A program made the translations under genes and the position numbers. A stretch of DNA of 64,000 nt from assembly GCF_052324685.1 (NCBI RefSeq), contig NC_135219.1:24115032-24179031 (forward strand), given 5' to 3'. Shown in pieces: positions 12,421-24,559 of the stretch. The notes under the pieces are model-generated. The model made no database searches. It was not told the DNA's origin and was given only the letters and a program-made list of their open reading frames with translations. Each line of letters starts with the position of its first letter. Within the stretch, counting starts at the first letter, position 1. Source of the stretch: Brachyhypopomus gauderio. Lineage: Eukaryota > Chordata > Actinopteri > Gymnotiformes > Hypopomidae.

Positions 12421-12668
12421 AATATAAGCATCACGGACACTTCCAGAAGGGCTGGAGAAGGGTCAGGCAGCAGGTGCACTTCCGGGTCACGCCTTGGAGA
12501 TATTCCACAAGCGAGAAGGTGAGAAGACGGAGCTGGTGCCCCACTGGGCCCACGGTGTGGACCGCCCGCGTCTTTACCCGTTCACCCATCATCACCGCCG
12601 TGCCGCACCTCTCCTCCCTTCATCCCCCGCCCTCACAGCACGCACTCAGCTTTTGTTTCATCCCACCG

Positions 12669-12670
<2 letters not shown>

Positions 12671-12733
<63 letters not shown>
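12671..12733. repeat. (CA)31 microsatellite
   Basis: An uninterrupted CA tract of about 62 bp, likely highly polymorphic. Confidence 0.95.
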
Positions 12734-12735
<2 letters not shown>

Positions 12736-12834
12736 CCAGCTGCTGAGGGGAGAGCAGCCACCGTGTTTACCTGAGAGGCAGGTGATTCTGATCCGGCCCA
12801 CCTGCCGCCCACACACCCCATATCTGCCGCCAAC

Positions 12835-14036
12835 AACCGGCCCACTCCCACTCACTGGATCAACTGGCCCACTCCCGCTCACTGGATCTCAGTAGGATCA
12901 ACCGGCCCACTCCCGCTCACTGGATCTCAGTAGGATCAACCGGCCCACTCCCACTCACTGGATCTCAGTAGGATCAACCGGCCCACTCTCGCTCACTGGA
13001 TCTCAGTAGGATCAACCGGCCCACTCCCACTCACTGGATCTCAGTAGGATCAACCGGCCCACTCCCGCTCACTGGATCTCAGTAGGATCAACCGGCCCAC
13101 TCCCACTCACTGGATCAACCGGCCCACTCCCGCTCACTGGATCTCAGTAGGATCAACCGGCCCACTCCCACTCACTGGATCTCAGTAGGATCAACCGGCC
13201 CACTCCCACTCACTGGATCAACCGGCCCACTCCCGCTCACTGGATCTCAGTAGGATCAACCGGCCCACTCCCACTCACTGGATCTCAGTAGGATCAACCG
13301 GCCCACTCTCGCTCACTGGATCTCAGTAGGATCAACCGGCCCACTCCCACTCACTGGATCAACCGGCCCACTCCCGCTCACTGGATCTCAGTAGGATCAA
13401 CCGGCCCACTCCCACTCACTGGATCTCAGTAGGATCAACCGGCCCACTCCCACTCACTGGATCTCAGTAGGATCAACCGGCCCACTCCCACTCACTGGAT
13501 CTCAGTAGGATCAACCGGCCCACTCCCGCTCACTGGATCTCAGTAGGATCAACCGGCCCACTCCCGCTCACTGGACCTCAGTAGGATCAACCGGCCCACT
13601 CCCACTCACTGGATCTCAGTAGGATCAACCGGCCCACTCTCGCTCACTGGATCTCAGTAGGATCAACCGGCCCACTCCCACTCACTGGATCAACCGGCCC
13701 ACTCCCGCTCACTGGATCTCAGTAGGATCAACCGGCCCACTCCCACTCACTGGATCTCAGTAGGATCAACCGGCCCACTCCCACTCACTGGATCTCAGTA
13801 GGATCAACCGGCCCACTCCCACTCACTGGATCTCAGTAGGATCAACCGGCCCACTCCCGCTCACTGGATCTCAGTAGGATCAACCGGCCCACTCCCGCTC
13901 ACTGGACCTCAGTAGGATCAACCGGCCCACTCCCGCTCACTGGACCTCAGTAGGATCAACCGGCCCACTCCCGCTCACTGGATCTCAGTAGGATCAACCG
14001 GCCCACTCCCACTCACTGGATCTCAGTAGGATCCTC
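12835..14036. repeat. 38/27-bp bipartite minisatellite
   Basis: The full unit is 38 bp (CTGGATCTCAGTAGGATCAA followed by CCGGCCCACTCCCACTCA). A shorter 27-bp form lacks the internal TCTCAGTAGGA. Units also differ by CCCACT/CCCGCT/CTCGCT and GGATC/GGACC. The order of long and short forms recurs along the array (around 13090-13370 and 13650-13730), suggesting higher-order duplication. Confidence 0.95.
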
Positions 14037-14089
14037 GCGTACACGCTGCCCTCGTTTTGACAGGTTCATCTCGATGCCCTAAGCTGCTC

Positions 14090-14385
14090 AATTCATGGCG
14101 AATTCTTTATTCCTCAAGGAAATAAGGAACTTCATTTTGGCCAGTTCATTTGTATGGGAGACGCCATTCATTTGTGCACACCCACAGGAACGTGTGCTTC
14201 CCACACAGGCTCAGCGAGCCAAGTGCTCCCTGCAGACGGCAGCTGTGGGTCTGTAATGCAGTTAAGCTCTTATCAGCTCATCTCACTCCAGAGCCATCAG
14301 TGAACCACACCACCGCCGTCTCCAATGCACTACACTTGAACCATGACTGGCTCCTGTTAAAGGTTAATGCAGAGTCAAAACTACA
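14090..14385. promoter_or_regulatory. Candidate conserved non-coding element
   Basis: Unique sequence between two repeat tracts, with homeobox/POU-like words (TTCATTTGTATG, GCCATTCATTTGTG) and a GATA-like CTTATCAGCTCATC. Coding potential is not convincing. Regulatory role is inferred from texture and position 3' of foxa2. Confidence 0.35.
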
Positions 14386-14390
14386 GGGGA

Positions 14391-14393
<3 letters not shown>

Positions 14394-14459
<66 letters not shown>
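14394..14459. repeat. (CA)n microsatellite
   Basis: An uninterrupted CA tract of about 64 bp, flanked by unique DNA. Confidence 0.95.
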
Positions 14460-14879
14460 AAAGAGGCAAGGAGTTACAGTTTTCCAACTGTGGCCTTCAG
14501 CAGACAACCGGAGTGGTGTTTTGACATGATGGTCACAGCGATATGCAGGGACCTATTTCATTCTGATTTGCCTGCTTCAAGATCAGCATTCAACTGCTAT
14601 GATAACTGACAGCACAGTTAAATTAAGTCAAAGAATTTCTCAGGAGTGGCGGTAACGGACAGGTGACTCGGTGGACACAATAAAACGAACCTGGCTTTGA
14701 TCTAAACAGGGGCATATAAATTCATGGGTGCTTTAATCTCAAAAACTTCAAACGTTTTGACGTCGGGTCACTTTGCGAGACAGGTGATCTCATGTCTCTA
14801 CCAGGACGGCTTTGTTAGATTTGCTCCCCTCCCACACCGCAGACAACAAGACCAGCAGGCGACAGGGCAGGTTAATAGC

Positions 14880-15120
14880 AAAGCCTTTATCTCCAGAGCC
14901 ATCTGTGTAAAGGGATGTTGAGCCATAAGTTACTGCACTCCACAGAGAATTTGATGCTGACACACCGCAAAATGAAGAATTCGCAGGCTTGAGTGATTAC
15001 ACGACCTTAAGGGCTTTATTTCCCCCTTATGCATTAGAAACTTATTTTAGAAACACAACTGCTTTAGTGTCATTTCACATGCGATTGACCATTTTAAAGT
15101 TCTCTCTGATAGGGAGGCAG
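14880..15120. promoter_or_regulatory. Candidate conserved non-coding element
   Basis: Unique, repeat-free DNA with homeobox-like words (GAGTGATTACACG, CTTATGCATTAG) and no coding signal. It directly precedes two minisatellites. This is among the better candidates here for a developmental enhancer, but only alignment can show conservation. Confidence 0.35.
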
Positions 15121-15166
15121 GAGCAGTGTGGATACAAAGACGTGGGGCACACAAAGCATGGGAAAG

Positions 15167-15496
15167 GGAGTAGGGGGTGTAGGGAGTAGGGTATAGGGAA
15201 CAGGGTGGATGGTGTAGGGAGTAGGGAGCAGGGTAGATGGTGTAGGGAGTAGGGAGCAGGGTAGATGGTGTAGGGAGTAGGGAGCAGGGTAGATGGTGTA
15301 GGGAGTAGGGAGCAGGGTAGATGGTGTAGGGAGTAGGGAGCAGGGTGGATGGTGTAGGGAGTAGGGAGTAGGGAGCAGGGTAGATGGTGTAGGGAGTAGG
15401 GAGCAGGGTAGATGGTGTAGGGAGTAGGGAGTAGGGAGCAGGGTGGATGGTGTAGGGAGTAGGGAGCAGGGTAGATGGTGTAGGGAGTAGGGAGCA
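15167..15496. repeat. 28-bp purine-rich minisatellite
   Basis: About 11 units of GTGTAGGGAGTAGGGAGCAG plus GGTAGATG, with occasional duplication of the inner GAGTAGG. Strongly purine-biased on the plus strand. No gene overlaps it. Confidence 0.95.
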
Positions 15497-15603
15497 GCCC
15501 TATAGGCGCAGGCGCTGATCCTCGTTGCTCTCAGGGCTGTTTCTGGGCTGCACGGGCGGGTCGGTCCTGCTCAGACGTGTCAAAGTGCCTCCAACAGATC
15601 TCG

Positions 15604-17024
15604 TCTCTCCCCATGTTACCTCGCTGGCCGTGTCTCCCACGTTACCTCGCTGGCCGTGTCTCCCCACGTTACCTCGCTGGCCGGGTCTCCTCGCGTTACC
15701 TCGCTGGCCGTGTCTCCCACGTTACCTCGCTGGCCGTGTCTCCCCACGTTACCTCGCTGGCCGTATCTCCCCACGTTACCTCGCTGGCCGTGTCGCCCCG
15801 CGTGACCTCGCTGGCCGTGTCTCCCCGCGTGACCTCGCTGGCCGTGTCTCCCCACATTACCTCGCTGGCAGTGTCTCCCACGTTACCTCGCTGGCAGTGT
15901 CTCCCACGTTACCTCGCTGGCCGTGTCTCCCCGCGTTACCTCGCTGGCCGTGTCTCCCCGCGTTACCTCGCTGGCCGTGTCTCCTCGCGTTACCTCGCTG
16001 GCCGTGTCTCACACGTTACCTCGCTGGCCGTGTCTCCCCACGTTACCTCGCTGGCCGTGTCTCCCACGTTACCTCGCTGGCCGTGTCTCCCCACGTTACC
16101 TCGCTGGCCGTATCTCCCCACGTTACCTCGCTGGCCGTGTCTCCCACGTTACCTCGCTGGCCGTATCTCCCCACGTTACCTCGCTGGCCGTGTCTCCTCG
16201 CGTTACCTCGCTGGCCGTGTCTCCTCACGTTACCTCGCTGGCCGTGTCTCCCCACGTTACCTCGCTGGCCGTGTCTACTCACGTTACCTCGCTGGCCGTG
16301 TCTCCTCACGTTACCTCGCTGGCCGTGTCTCCTCGCGTTACCTCGCTGGCCGTGTCTCCTCACGTTACCTCGCTGGCCGTGTCTCCCCACGTTACCTCGC
16401 TGGCCGTGTCTCCTCGCGTTACCTCGCTGGCCGTGTCTCCTCACGTTACCTCGCTGGCCGTGTCTCCCCACGTTACCTCGCTGGCCGTGTCTCCTCGCGT
16501 TACCTCGCTGGCCGTGTCTCCTCACGTTACCTCGCTGGCCGTGTCTCCCCACGTTACCTCGCTGGCAGTGTCTCCCACGTTACCTCGCTGGCCGTGTCTC
16601 CCACGTTACCTCGCTGGCCGTGTCTCCCACGTTACCTCGCTGGCCGTGTCTCCCACGTTACCTCGCTGGCAGTCTCTCCCCACGTTACCTCGCTGGCAGT
16701 CTCTCCCCACGTTACCTCGCTGGCAGTCTCTCCCCATGTTACCTCGCTGGCCGTGTCTCCCCACGTTACCTCGCTGGCCGTGTCTCCCCACGTTACCTCG
16801 CTGGCCGTGACTCCCCACATTACCTCGCTGGCCGTATCTCCCCACGTTACCTCGCTGGCCGTGTCTCCCCACGTTACCTCGCTGGCCGTGTCTCCTCACG
16901 TTACCTCACTGGCCGTGTCTCCTCACATTACCTCGCTGGCCGTGTCTCCCCACATTACCTCGCTGGCTGTATCTCCCACGTTACCTCGCTAGCCGTGTCT
17001 CCCCACGTGACCTCGCTGGTAGTG
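15604..17024. repeat. 27/26-bp minisatellite, about 52 units
   Basis: The unit is CTGGCCGTGTCTCCCCACGT plus TACCTCG, 27 bp, with a common 26-bp variant that has one C fewer. A higher-order block of three unit types (TCCTCGCG, TCCTCACG, TCCCCACG) recurs at 16190-16560. Frames of up to 523 codons remain open through the array because the unit lacks stops; these are not genes. On the minus strand each unit holds the donor-like word GAGGTAACG. Confidence 0.95.
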
Positions 17025-17459
17025 TCTACATTAGACCAAATACCTTCATTATCTTATTTCACCTCAACAGACCAGTCAGTCATTTACAGCCACTGAGTAC
17101 AAACATCAACATTTTCATTACAGATATTTATATTACAGACCACCTGCTTGACTTTGGACCAGACCTCATGCTATACATAACCAATATGAATATTAGAACT
17201 GAGCAAATTAGAACACATAAATGCTAAAATATTTTTATATGAATAAACTGTAAATGCATTTTTAAATAACCTGGGAGCTACTGTCCCTGAACCAGAACTT
17301 TGGTGTCTTTCACTTCCAGTGCAACTTTTCTCATTACTTCTTTGAGTGGCTACGATTGAGAGGCCCTTTACATTTACGATAGCAGCTTCAGTCACCATGT
17401 TGGCTTCCTCTGTCACGAGAGGTCAGTGCAATAGCCCCACTTGAGAAAAATAAATTTGT

Positions 17460-18080
17460 TTTGTCTTGGAAAGTGAGGACCTGGACACAATTAATTAGTT
17501 TGCTCTCCCCTCACACACCACCATTCACTGCAACCTCCTCAAAAGAGCTAGCATGCCTGCACTTGTCCCTGGCTAATTTCCTCCCCTCCCCCCTCCCTCC
17601 TTTTCTCCCTGTTCAGTGTTCATTTTTCCCCTTTGCTGTCAGACGAGCTGCGTAAATAGTCGCTGCCGGGTAGAGAGAAGCGGTCGGACTTGAAATGTAG
17701 ACACTCAGACAAGGAAGTGGGGGCACACAGCACCTCTGGGTCAGACATCGCTGGCCCTGTTTGCGGTTGTCCCTGACATCTCCGCGGACTCCCAAACACC
17801 TGTGTTTGCTCACTGGCTTTCCCCAATCGGCAAGAAAAAGCCCCAGCATGTCACATGGCTGCCAGATAGTGGAGGCTCCATGGGAATACAAAAGGCTCTG
17901 GCTTTTAACACCGTTAATGATTAATGGGCATCTTTCCTTGGCTTTGTCCAATGTTGCTCTGATATTTCAGACTAGCTACTTCATTTATACATTTGTGGCA
18001 GGTTATGAAGGATTTCTACATGTAAATATTTTAGATAGCATTGAAATGTATCAGGAATATTGATTTACTCTGATAACCCG
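17460..18080. promoter_or_regulatory. Candidate conserved non-coding element with an HNF1-like site
   Basis: A long, unique, repeat-free stretch. GTTAATGATTAAT at 17913-17925 matches the HNF1 palindrome GTTAATNATTAAC at all specified bases but the last. CCAAT (17949-17953) and several AT-rich homeobox-like words lie nearby. HNF1 factors act with FOXA2 in liver and pancreas, so an enhancer of the neighbouring gene is a reasonable guess, untested. Confidence 0.45.
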
Positions 18081-18169
18081 TGTTGTTGTTTTTTTGTTGT
18101 TATGTTTATATATTTTTGTAGGTCAGCAACAGCAGCAATTGCTCTTTAAAATCACATAATTTCTAAGAA

Positions 18170-18420
18170 CATGGACAGTGCACGTTTACCAAAATTAGGC
18201 ATCATGCCGAAAGACCCAGGATGTGGTTATAACTACTTCCATCATTAGACCAATAAATGACTCCCATTTTCAAGGGGCAAGGGCCATATAACAAGTACCT
18301 GCTAGGTACAAGGCCCGATCAAGTTCCCATACTGTATTGGAAATGCTAATGACAAATCGATTGATATATTAAAACAAATACCCCTTCTCCATTGTTAATA
18401 TAATCATACTAACCCTGGGT
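18170..18420. promoter_or_regulatory. Candidate conserved non-coding element with POU/homeobox-like words
   Basis: Unique sequence with GGAAATGCTAATGACAAATC and ATCGATTGATA near 18340-18366, which include an octamer-like ATGCTAAT. No coding potential. Regulatory function is inferred. Confidence 0.35.
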
Positions 18421-18559
18421 TTTGCACAGAAGGCACAGAAAGCAGGGGGAACTGAGATGTGATGAAACTCTGCTGTGTAAATAAAGTCTGCACTGCACAA
18501 CCTTGGTGAGAGGCGTGGCTGGTCAATCATTCACACAAGCACTGGCCTGGGTTTTGGCC

Positions 18560-20740
18560 CATGAGGTGTTCTTCTACAGGCAGCATCTCAAATGTTGTCG
18601 GAGAGGTGCCAATATTTCAAACTGCCATAACATCACAACTGCATGATTCTTTAATTTGCCAGTGAGGGTATATCATGTACAACAATGCCGTAGGGAACAA
18701 AGAATCATGGTGTCAAGAGCTGCTCAGCTGGAGTATCTTGGGGTTAAATTACTTATTCAAGAAGACCTGGTACTCTGCTAGAAAATGAGCCCTAGGTTCA
18801 CGTTTTCTCTGAAGGTGTGGCATGAGCGGTTAAATCCAAATCCACCTGCTTTAACTTTATAGCACCACAAGGTATTTACCACAAAAAAACTAATATTTAT
18901 AAACGGTTTTATTTCTAAATATCTGTATGGTAACAATGGTAACAAATGTCAATAATTAAACAATCGCCACATCAACAAAAAACTAAAAATCTAAACAGCT
19001 GTCTTTTTCAAATGTAGCCCGCTTAGTAAATCTTAATAAAGACTAGTATATCTAAACCTTTCTTAATAAATCTCAAGACCTCCAAAACCCCAGTTTCATT
19101 GCACTGAAATGTCCAAAGCAGGTGACCGTTGTTGTGTAGCTTTACTTTAAATCATATTACAGAAAGTACATACACAGGGACCCGTCACATTTCACTGGGT
19201 TTTAGATCTTTATAAGGCTACAGTCACAGTACATACATGTGTGTCAGGGCTGCTATTCAGATCCTCTGTGTTCTCTGCCTACTGCATACAGTCTTAAAGA
19301 AACTGATTGTACCAGTAAAATGATGATATGTACTCTATACTTACACTCTATATACTGATAGTTTTAGTCTTCTGTAGAGATCCAGATGTTAAAATTAATG
19401 GTCTATGTATATTTTTATTTACAAATACTGTGTTTGTATATGTATATTTATATGTATATTTTTTCTGTTAATTCAAAATTGGAGTCAAGTACACACAGTT
19501 TCCAGAGGAACAGGATGTTTTGGACAGAGGTCCTTCATCAGCTGTGCAAACAAAATTCCATATTTAGCATATATATCTTATATCTCATACATCTCTGAGG
19601 AGATTCCCTCTCTGCCTTAACTCTCCTGCATTTGCAAGCAGCCTTGAGTCTTATTAAGAATTAAATGTGCAGTGAGGGGATGTTCTCATTATCCTCATTA
19701 ACATTTCTTTGTGACCCACAAACAAACCACATCTGTGAGTGTATTTTAGAGACATGTACAATCAGACTGTGTACAATCAGACCGCAGCAACGTCAGAGGT
19801 CCAGGCTTAAAGGTGCGATGAAAAGACGGTGCCACTGGAGGTTTTTAAAATGTACTTGTTTGCCTGAATCTTTCCATTCTTATGCAACAGAGATTTGACT
19901 TCCTGACAAAAAGCTGTGTGAGAGTGACCTGCTCACCTAAATCATCTATCACCACCACCGCTACCCCAGATTAAACGCAAGGCAGTGAATGTTCGATTGA
20001 GGTTAAGGCAAATATTTAGCTGCATCTCAGGCAGTGTTAGGGGTTAGAGGCAGACATGTTGAGAAAAGGGTGGGGACCTGAACACGAGAACAAGCTGAAA
20101 CTCTACTGAGTCAACTCACCTACATGCCCACAAAGGCATTGTGCAGTGTGAACCAGTCTCTACAGAGCACAGGGCTAAGAGTGGAACATTCAGTGTGCAC
20201 AAAGAAACAATGACCAGCAATGACAGGTCTCCTCATATCACTTCAGAAAACTTCCTATAATTGAATGAGGGGGATTAGTGCAACTCTGTGAGTGATGTTA
20301 AAAGAATTTGCTAGTGAAATGAATCATTCAGAAGACGCAGAGACAGCACACTTGCAGAAACTGTTACTATTACTATTACTGTTGCTGTAAAGAGTAGAAT
20401 TCATGGCCAAAAAGTGGTTTAACTTTCACCAATATTCTGAGGGTAAGAACACCAGCTGATTCATAAGAGATAACTATATTCCCAACAAAGTGGTTTTGCA
20501 ATATCCAATAAAGAACCTTTTTTTCAAGACAATCATCCAAACCTGTTAATGTGTTGAACAATATGAAGAGCTCGTGCTCCTGTGGCCCTGGGAGACGCAC
20601 GCGAGACTCCTGTGAGAGCTGTAGGACTGAAAGGCTCATTTAACGCTCACCTCACGAACACGAGACAGTGAAAAAGTGGTGAAAGGTGCCGCGCAGATGT
20701 GCCATAAAGCTGCACTGGTGCGTGAGGTAGAGGAGACTAG
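18560..20740. other. Intergenic DNA without recognised features
   Basis: Unique and AT-rich DNA with short (TATG)/(TATA) words near 19425-19465. Open frames of 70-90 codons at 19386-19898 and 20376-20639 match nothing recognised. No gene assigned. Confidence 0.35.
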
Positions 20741-20749
20741 GGCACACTC

Positions 20750-21488
20750 CTACCACCCTCGCACGCTCACGCCCACCCTCGCACGCTCCCGCCCACCCTA
20801 CCACGCTCCCGCCCACCCTCGCACGCTCACGCCCACCCTCGCACGCTCACGCCCACCCTCGCACGCCCACGCCCACCCTCGCACGCTACTGCCCACCCTC
20901 GCACATCCCGTCCACCCTCGCACATCCCGTCCACCCTCGCACGCTCACGCCCACCCTCGCACGCTCACGCCCACCCTACCACGCTCACGCCCACCCTCGC
21001 ACGCCCACGCCCACCCTCGCACGCTACTGCCCACCCTCGCACATCCCGTCCACCCTCGCACGCTCACGCCCACCCTCGCACGCTCATGCCCACCCTACCA
21101 CGCTCCCGCCCACCCTCGCACGCCCACCCTCGCACGCTCACGCCCACCCTACCACGCTCACGCCCACCCTCGCACGCCCACGCCCACCCTCGCACGCTAC
21201 TGCCCACCCTCGCACATCCCGTCCACCCTCGCACGCTCACGTCCACCCTCGCACGCTCACGCCCCCACCCTCGCACATCCCGTCCACCCTCGCACGCTCA
21301 CGCCCCCACCCTCGCACATCCCGTCCACCCTCGCACGCTCACGCCCACCCTCGCACGCACACTCACGCCCACCCTCGAACGCTCACGCCCACCCTCGAAC
21401 GCTCACGCCCACCCTCGCACGCTTCTGCCCACCCTCGCACGCTCACGCCCACCCTCGCACGCTCACGCCCACCCTCGCACGCACCTGC
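20750..21488. repeat. 20-bp minisatellite with shorter variants
   Basis: The unit is CACCCTCGCACGCTCACGCC (20 bp), with variants such as CACCCTCGCACATCCCGTC and single-unit deletions. The plus strand is C-rich and almost G-poor outside CG/CGC words. The 293-codon open frame across it is an artefact of the repeat. Confidence 0.95.
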
Positions 21489-21519
21489 TTGTCCAGAATG
21501 ATGCATCTAGACAGATGTA

Positions 21520-21685
21520 TCTTAAGAAATGTATCTAGATCGATTCATCGAGAGTAATGTATCTAGACTGCTGTATCCAGAGTGATGTATCTAACATAAG
21601 GTGTCTAGACAAATGTATCTACAGCAATGTATCTAGAGTGATGTGTCTAGAGTTGTTTATCTAGAGTGATGTATTTAACATAATG
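21520..21685. repeat. Degenerate ~15-bp repeat (GATGTATCTAGA)
   Basis: About ten diverged copies of a word close to GTGATGTATCTAGA. It is older or less homogenised than its neighbours. Confidence 0.7.
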
Positions 21686-21909
21686 TTTATTGTCAGCTAT
21701 GGGCCACATTAGCTGCCTTTTTTAATCAAGACATGACATCCCGATCTTAGTGAATACTTTCAACGTGCAACATTTGTGGTGTGTTACACCACGCTGACCA
21801 CATAGTTAGTTATATCTCAAATAAAGATGCATTTTACCTTCATCATGCAGGAATACATCACATTCATTTGAGAAGAATTTGGATGAATGGTGAATTAGTC
21901 ACGCTCAGT

Positions 21910-22172
21910 TCACAAGGAGTGTGAGTGGATGCTAGGGACATTGTGAGTGTGAGTGTGAATGTGTGCTAGGTCCAGTGTGAGTGTGAGTAGATGCTAGGGT
22001 CGGTGTGAATGTGAGTGTGAGTGTGAGGAGATGCTAGGGTTGGTGTGAATGTGAGTGTGAGTAGATGCTAGGGTCGGTGTGAATGTGAGTGTGAGTGTGA
22101 GTAGATGCTAGGGTCGGTGTGAATGTGAGTGTGAGTAGATGCTAGGTTGAGTGTGAATGTGAGTGTGAGTGC
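21910..22172. repeat. GTGAGTGT-rich minisatellite
   Basis: Irregular units of roughly 36-48 bp built from GTGAGTGTGAG and AGATGCTAGGGTCGGTGTGA. Unit length varies because the inner GTGAGT hexamers expand and contract. Confidence 0.85.
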
Positions 22173-22289
22173 TATAACTGCTCATCAGGATGAATGAATG
22201 ATTTTTACATTGGTCATAAAATGGCAGGAAATGATCAAGTCACTTCCTCCAATGCAAAAAACAAAATAAGATGGAAAATACTGACACCA

Positions 22290-24268
22290 TCACACAATGA
22301 CCACATCACGCTACCTCACCATCACACATTAACCACATCACGCTACCTGCCATTACACAATAACCGCATGAATGAATGAATGAATGAATGAATGAATGTT
22401 CGATTTATATAGCGCCTTTCCAGATTCCCAAGGCGCTTTACAATTTTAACACAGGTACAAGTCACAGACAATCAATCACACGCCCGGCGAGAAGCGGCAG
22501 CCAATTGCGCACAGCGTACTCTCTACCAGAAGCCACAGCCCCCTGGGGGACTGAATGGGGTGCAGGAAGGGGAGAGAGGACAGACCCTAGTGGCAGAGCA
22601 CCATCCACCACTGGGCATACAAGCACACACACTACTTTTTATTGAACATAGAGACACAGACACACACTCAGGGAGAATTTTTTGTTGACTGCCAATTTAC
22701 CTAACCTCCATGTTTTTGGACTGTGGGAGGAAACCGGAGATCCCAGAGGAAACCCACGCAAACACAGGGAGAACATGGAAACTCCTCTCAGATAGGGACT
22801 TGAACCAAAGACCCCAGTGCTGAGAGGCAAACGTGCTAACCACCAAGCCACCGCATCACGCTACCTCACCAGAGCACAATAACCACATCACGCTACCTCA
22901 CCATCACACAATAACCACATCACGCTACCTCACCATCACACAATAACCACATCACACTACCTCACCAGAGCACAATAACCACATCACGCTACCTCACCAG
23001 AACACAATAACCACATCACGCTACCTCACCAGAGCACAATAACCACATCACGCTACCTCACCATCACACAATAACCACATCACGCTACCTCACCAGAGCA
23101 CAATAACCACATCACGCTACCTCACCAGAACACAATAACCACATCACGCTACCTCACCAGAGCACAATAACCACATCACGCTACCTCACCAGAGCACAAT
23201 AACCACATCACGCTACCTGCCATTACACAATAACCACATCACGCTACCTCACTATCACACAATAACCACATCACGCTACCTGCCATTACACAATAACCAC
23301 ATCACGCTACCTCACTATCACACAATAACCACATCACGCTACCTTACCATCACACAATAACCACATCACGCTACCTCACCATCACACAATAACCACATCA
23401 TGCTACCTGCCATTACACAATAACCACATCACGCTACCTCACCATCACACAATAACCACATACGCTACCTCACCATCACACAATAACCACATCACGCTAC
23501 CTGCCATTACACAATAACCACATCACGCTACCTCACCAAAGCACAATAACCACATCACGCTACCTCACCAGAACACAATAACCACATCACGCTACCTCAC
23601 CATCACACAATAACCACATCACGCTACCTCACCAGAGCGCAATAACCACATCACGCTACCTCACCATCACACAATAACCACATCACGCTACCTCACCATC
23701 ACACAATAACCACATCACGCTACCTCACCAGAGCACAATAACCACATCACGCTACCTCACCAGAACACAATAACCACATCACGCTACCTCACCATCACAC
23801 AATAACCACATCACGCTACCTGCCATTACACAATAACCACATCACGCTACCTCACCATCACACAATAACCACATCACGCTACCTCACCATCACACAATAA
23901 CCACATCACGCTACCTGCCATTACACAATAACCACATCACACTACCTCACCAAAACACAATAACCACATCACGCTACCTCACCATCACACAATAACCACA
24001 TCACGCTACCTCACCATCACACAATAACCACATCACACTACCTCACCATCACACAATAACCACATCACGCTACCTCACCAGAGCACAATAACCACATCAC
24101 GCTACCTCACCAGAACACAATAACCACATCACGCTACCTCACCATCACACAATAACCGCATCACGCTACCTCACCAGAACACAATAACCACATCACGCTA
24201 CCTCACCATCACACAATAACCACATCAGAACACAATAACCACATCACGCTACCTGCCATCACCAGAAC
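22290..24268. repeat. 32-bp minisatellite, interrupted by a SINE
   Basis: The unit is CCACATCACGCTACCTCACC followed by ATCACACAATAA, with ACCAGAGCACAATAA and TGCCATTACACAATAA variants. Two units lie left of the SINE (22370-22849) and about 43 to its right. Confidence 0.95.
22370..22849 (-). mobile_element. tRNA-derived SINE inserted in the 32-bp array
   Basis: Read on the minus strand, the element starts at 22849 with a tRNA-like head. The A-box-like TGGCTTGGTGG complements 22840-22850, and the B-box GGTTCAAGTCC complements 22796-22806, fitting a Pol III promoter. The body has the widespread fish SINE core (GGTTTCCTCCCACAGTCC, then AAAAACATGGAGG). It ends in a GCGCTATATAAAT tail and a (TTCA)n microsatellite. 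ACCGCAT flanks both sides (22363-22369 and 22850-22856), a likely 7-bp target-site duplication. The family name is not assigned. Confidence 0.85.
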
Positions 24269-24559
24269 ACAGGACGTGTGAGATACTGCTGCCAACGTCC
24301 CTAACACAGTCTAAACACAGATAACCCAGATGTGATCACATGACCACACAGTGTGATGGAAAGTGAGTATTAAAGGTTTGGGGCAGCTGTGGCTCTCACA
24401 ACACGGCTAACAAAAGGACGAGCTAAGACGCTCGTGATGTATAGAGAAGCCATTGGCATGCCATTGTGGCTGCCCTTCTGCTGAGCAAACAGTCCAAACT
24501 GTTCACTCCCTGTCTCTGACCCCCCCAACACCCCCCACACCCTACCCCACCCCTCCTAC

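Noticed and set aside
12474..12530. Possible exon between CAG and GTGAG near 12472-12520
   Set aside because: Acceptor- and donor-like words flank a short open frame, but the peptide (HFRVTPWRYSTSEK) matches no family I recognise and no partner exon was found.
15525..17096. Plus-strand open frames up to 523 codons
   Set aside because: Period-27 minisatellite without stop codons; overlapping frames give the same repeat peptides. Not a gene.
20676..21557. 293-codon plus-strand open frame (RPPSHAHAHPRTL repeats)
   Set aside because: Product of the 20-bp array; 20-bp periodicity shifts frame each unit yet all frames stay open. No protein family.
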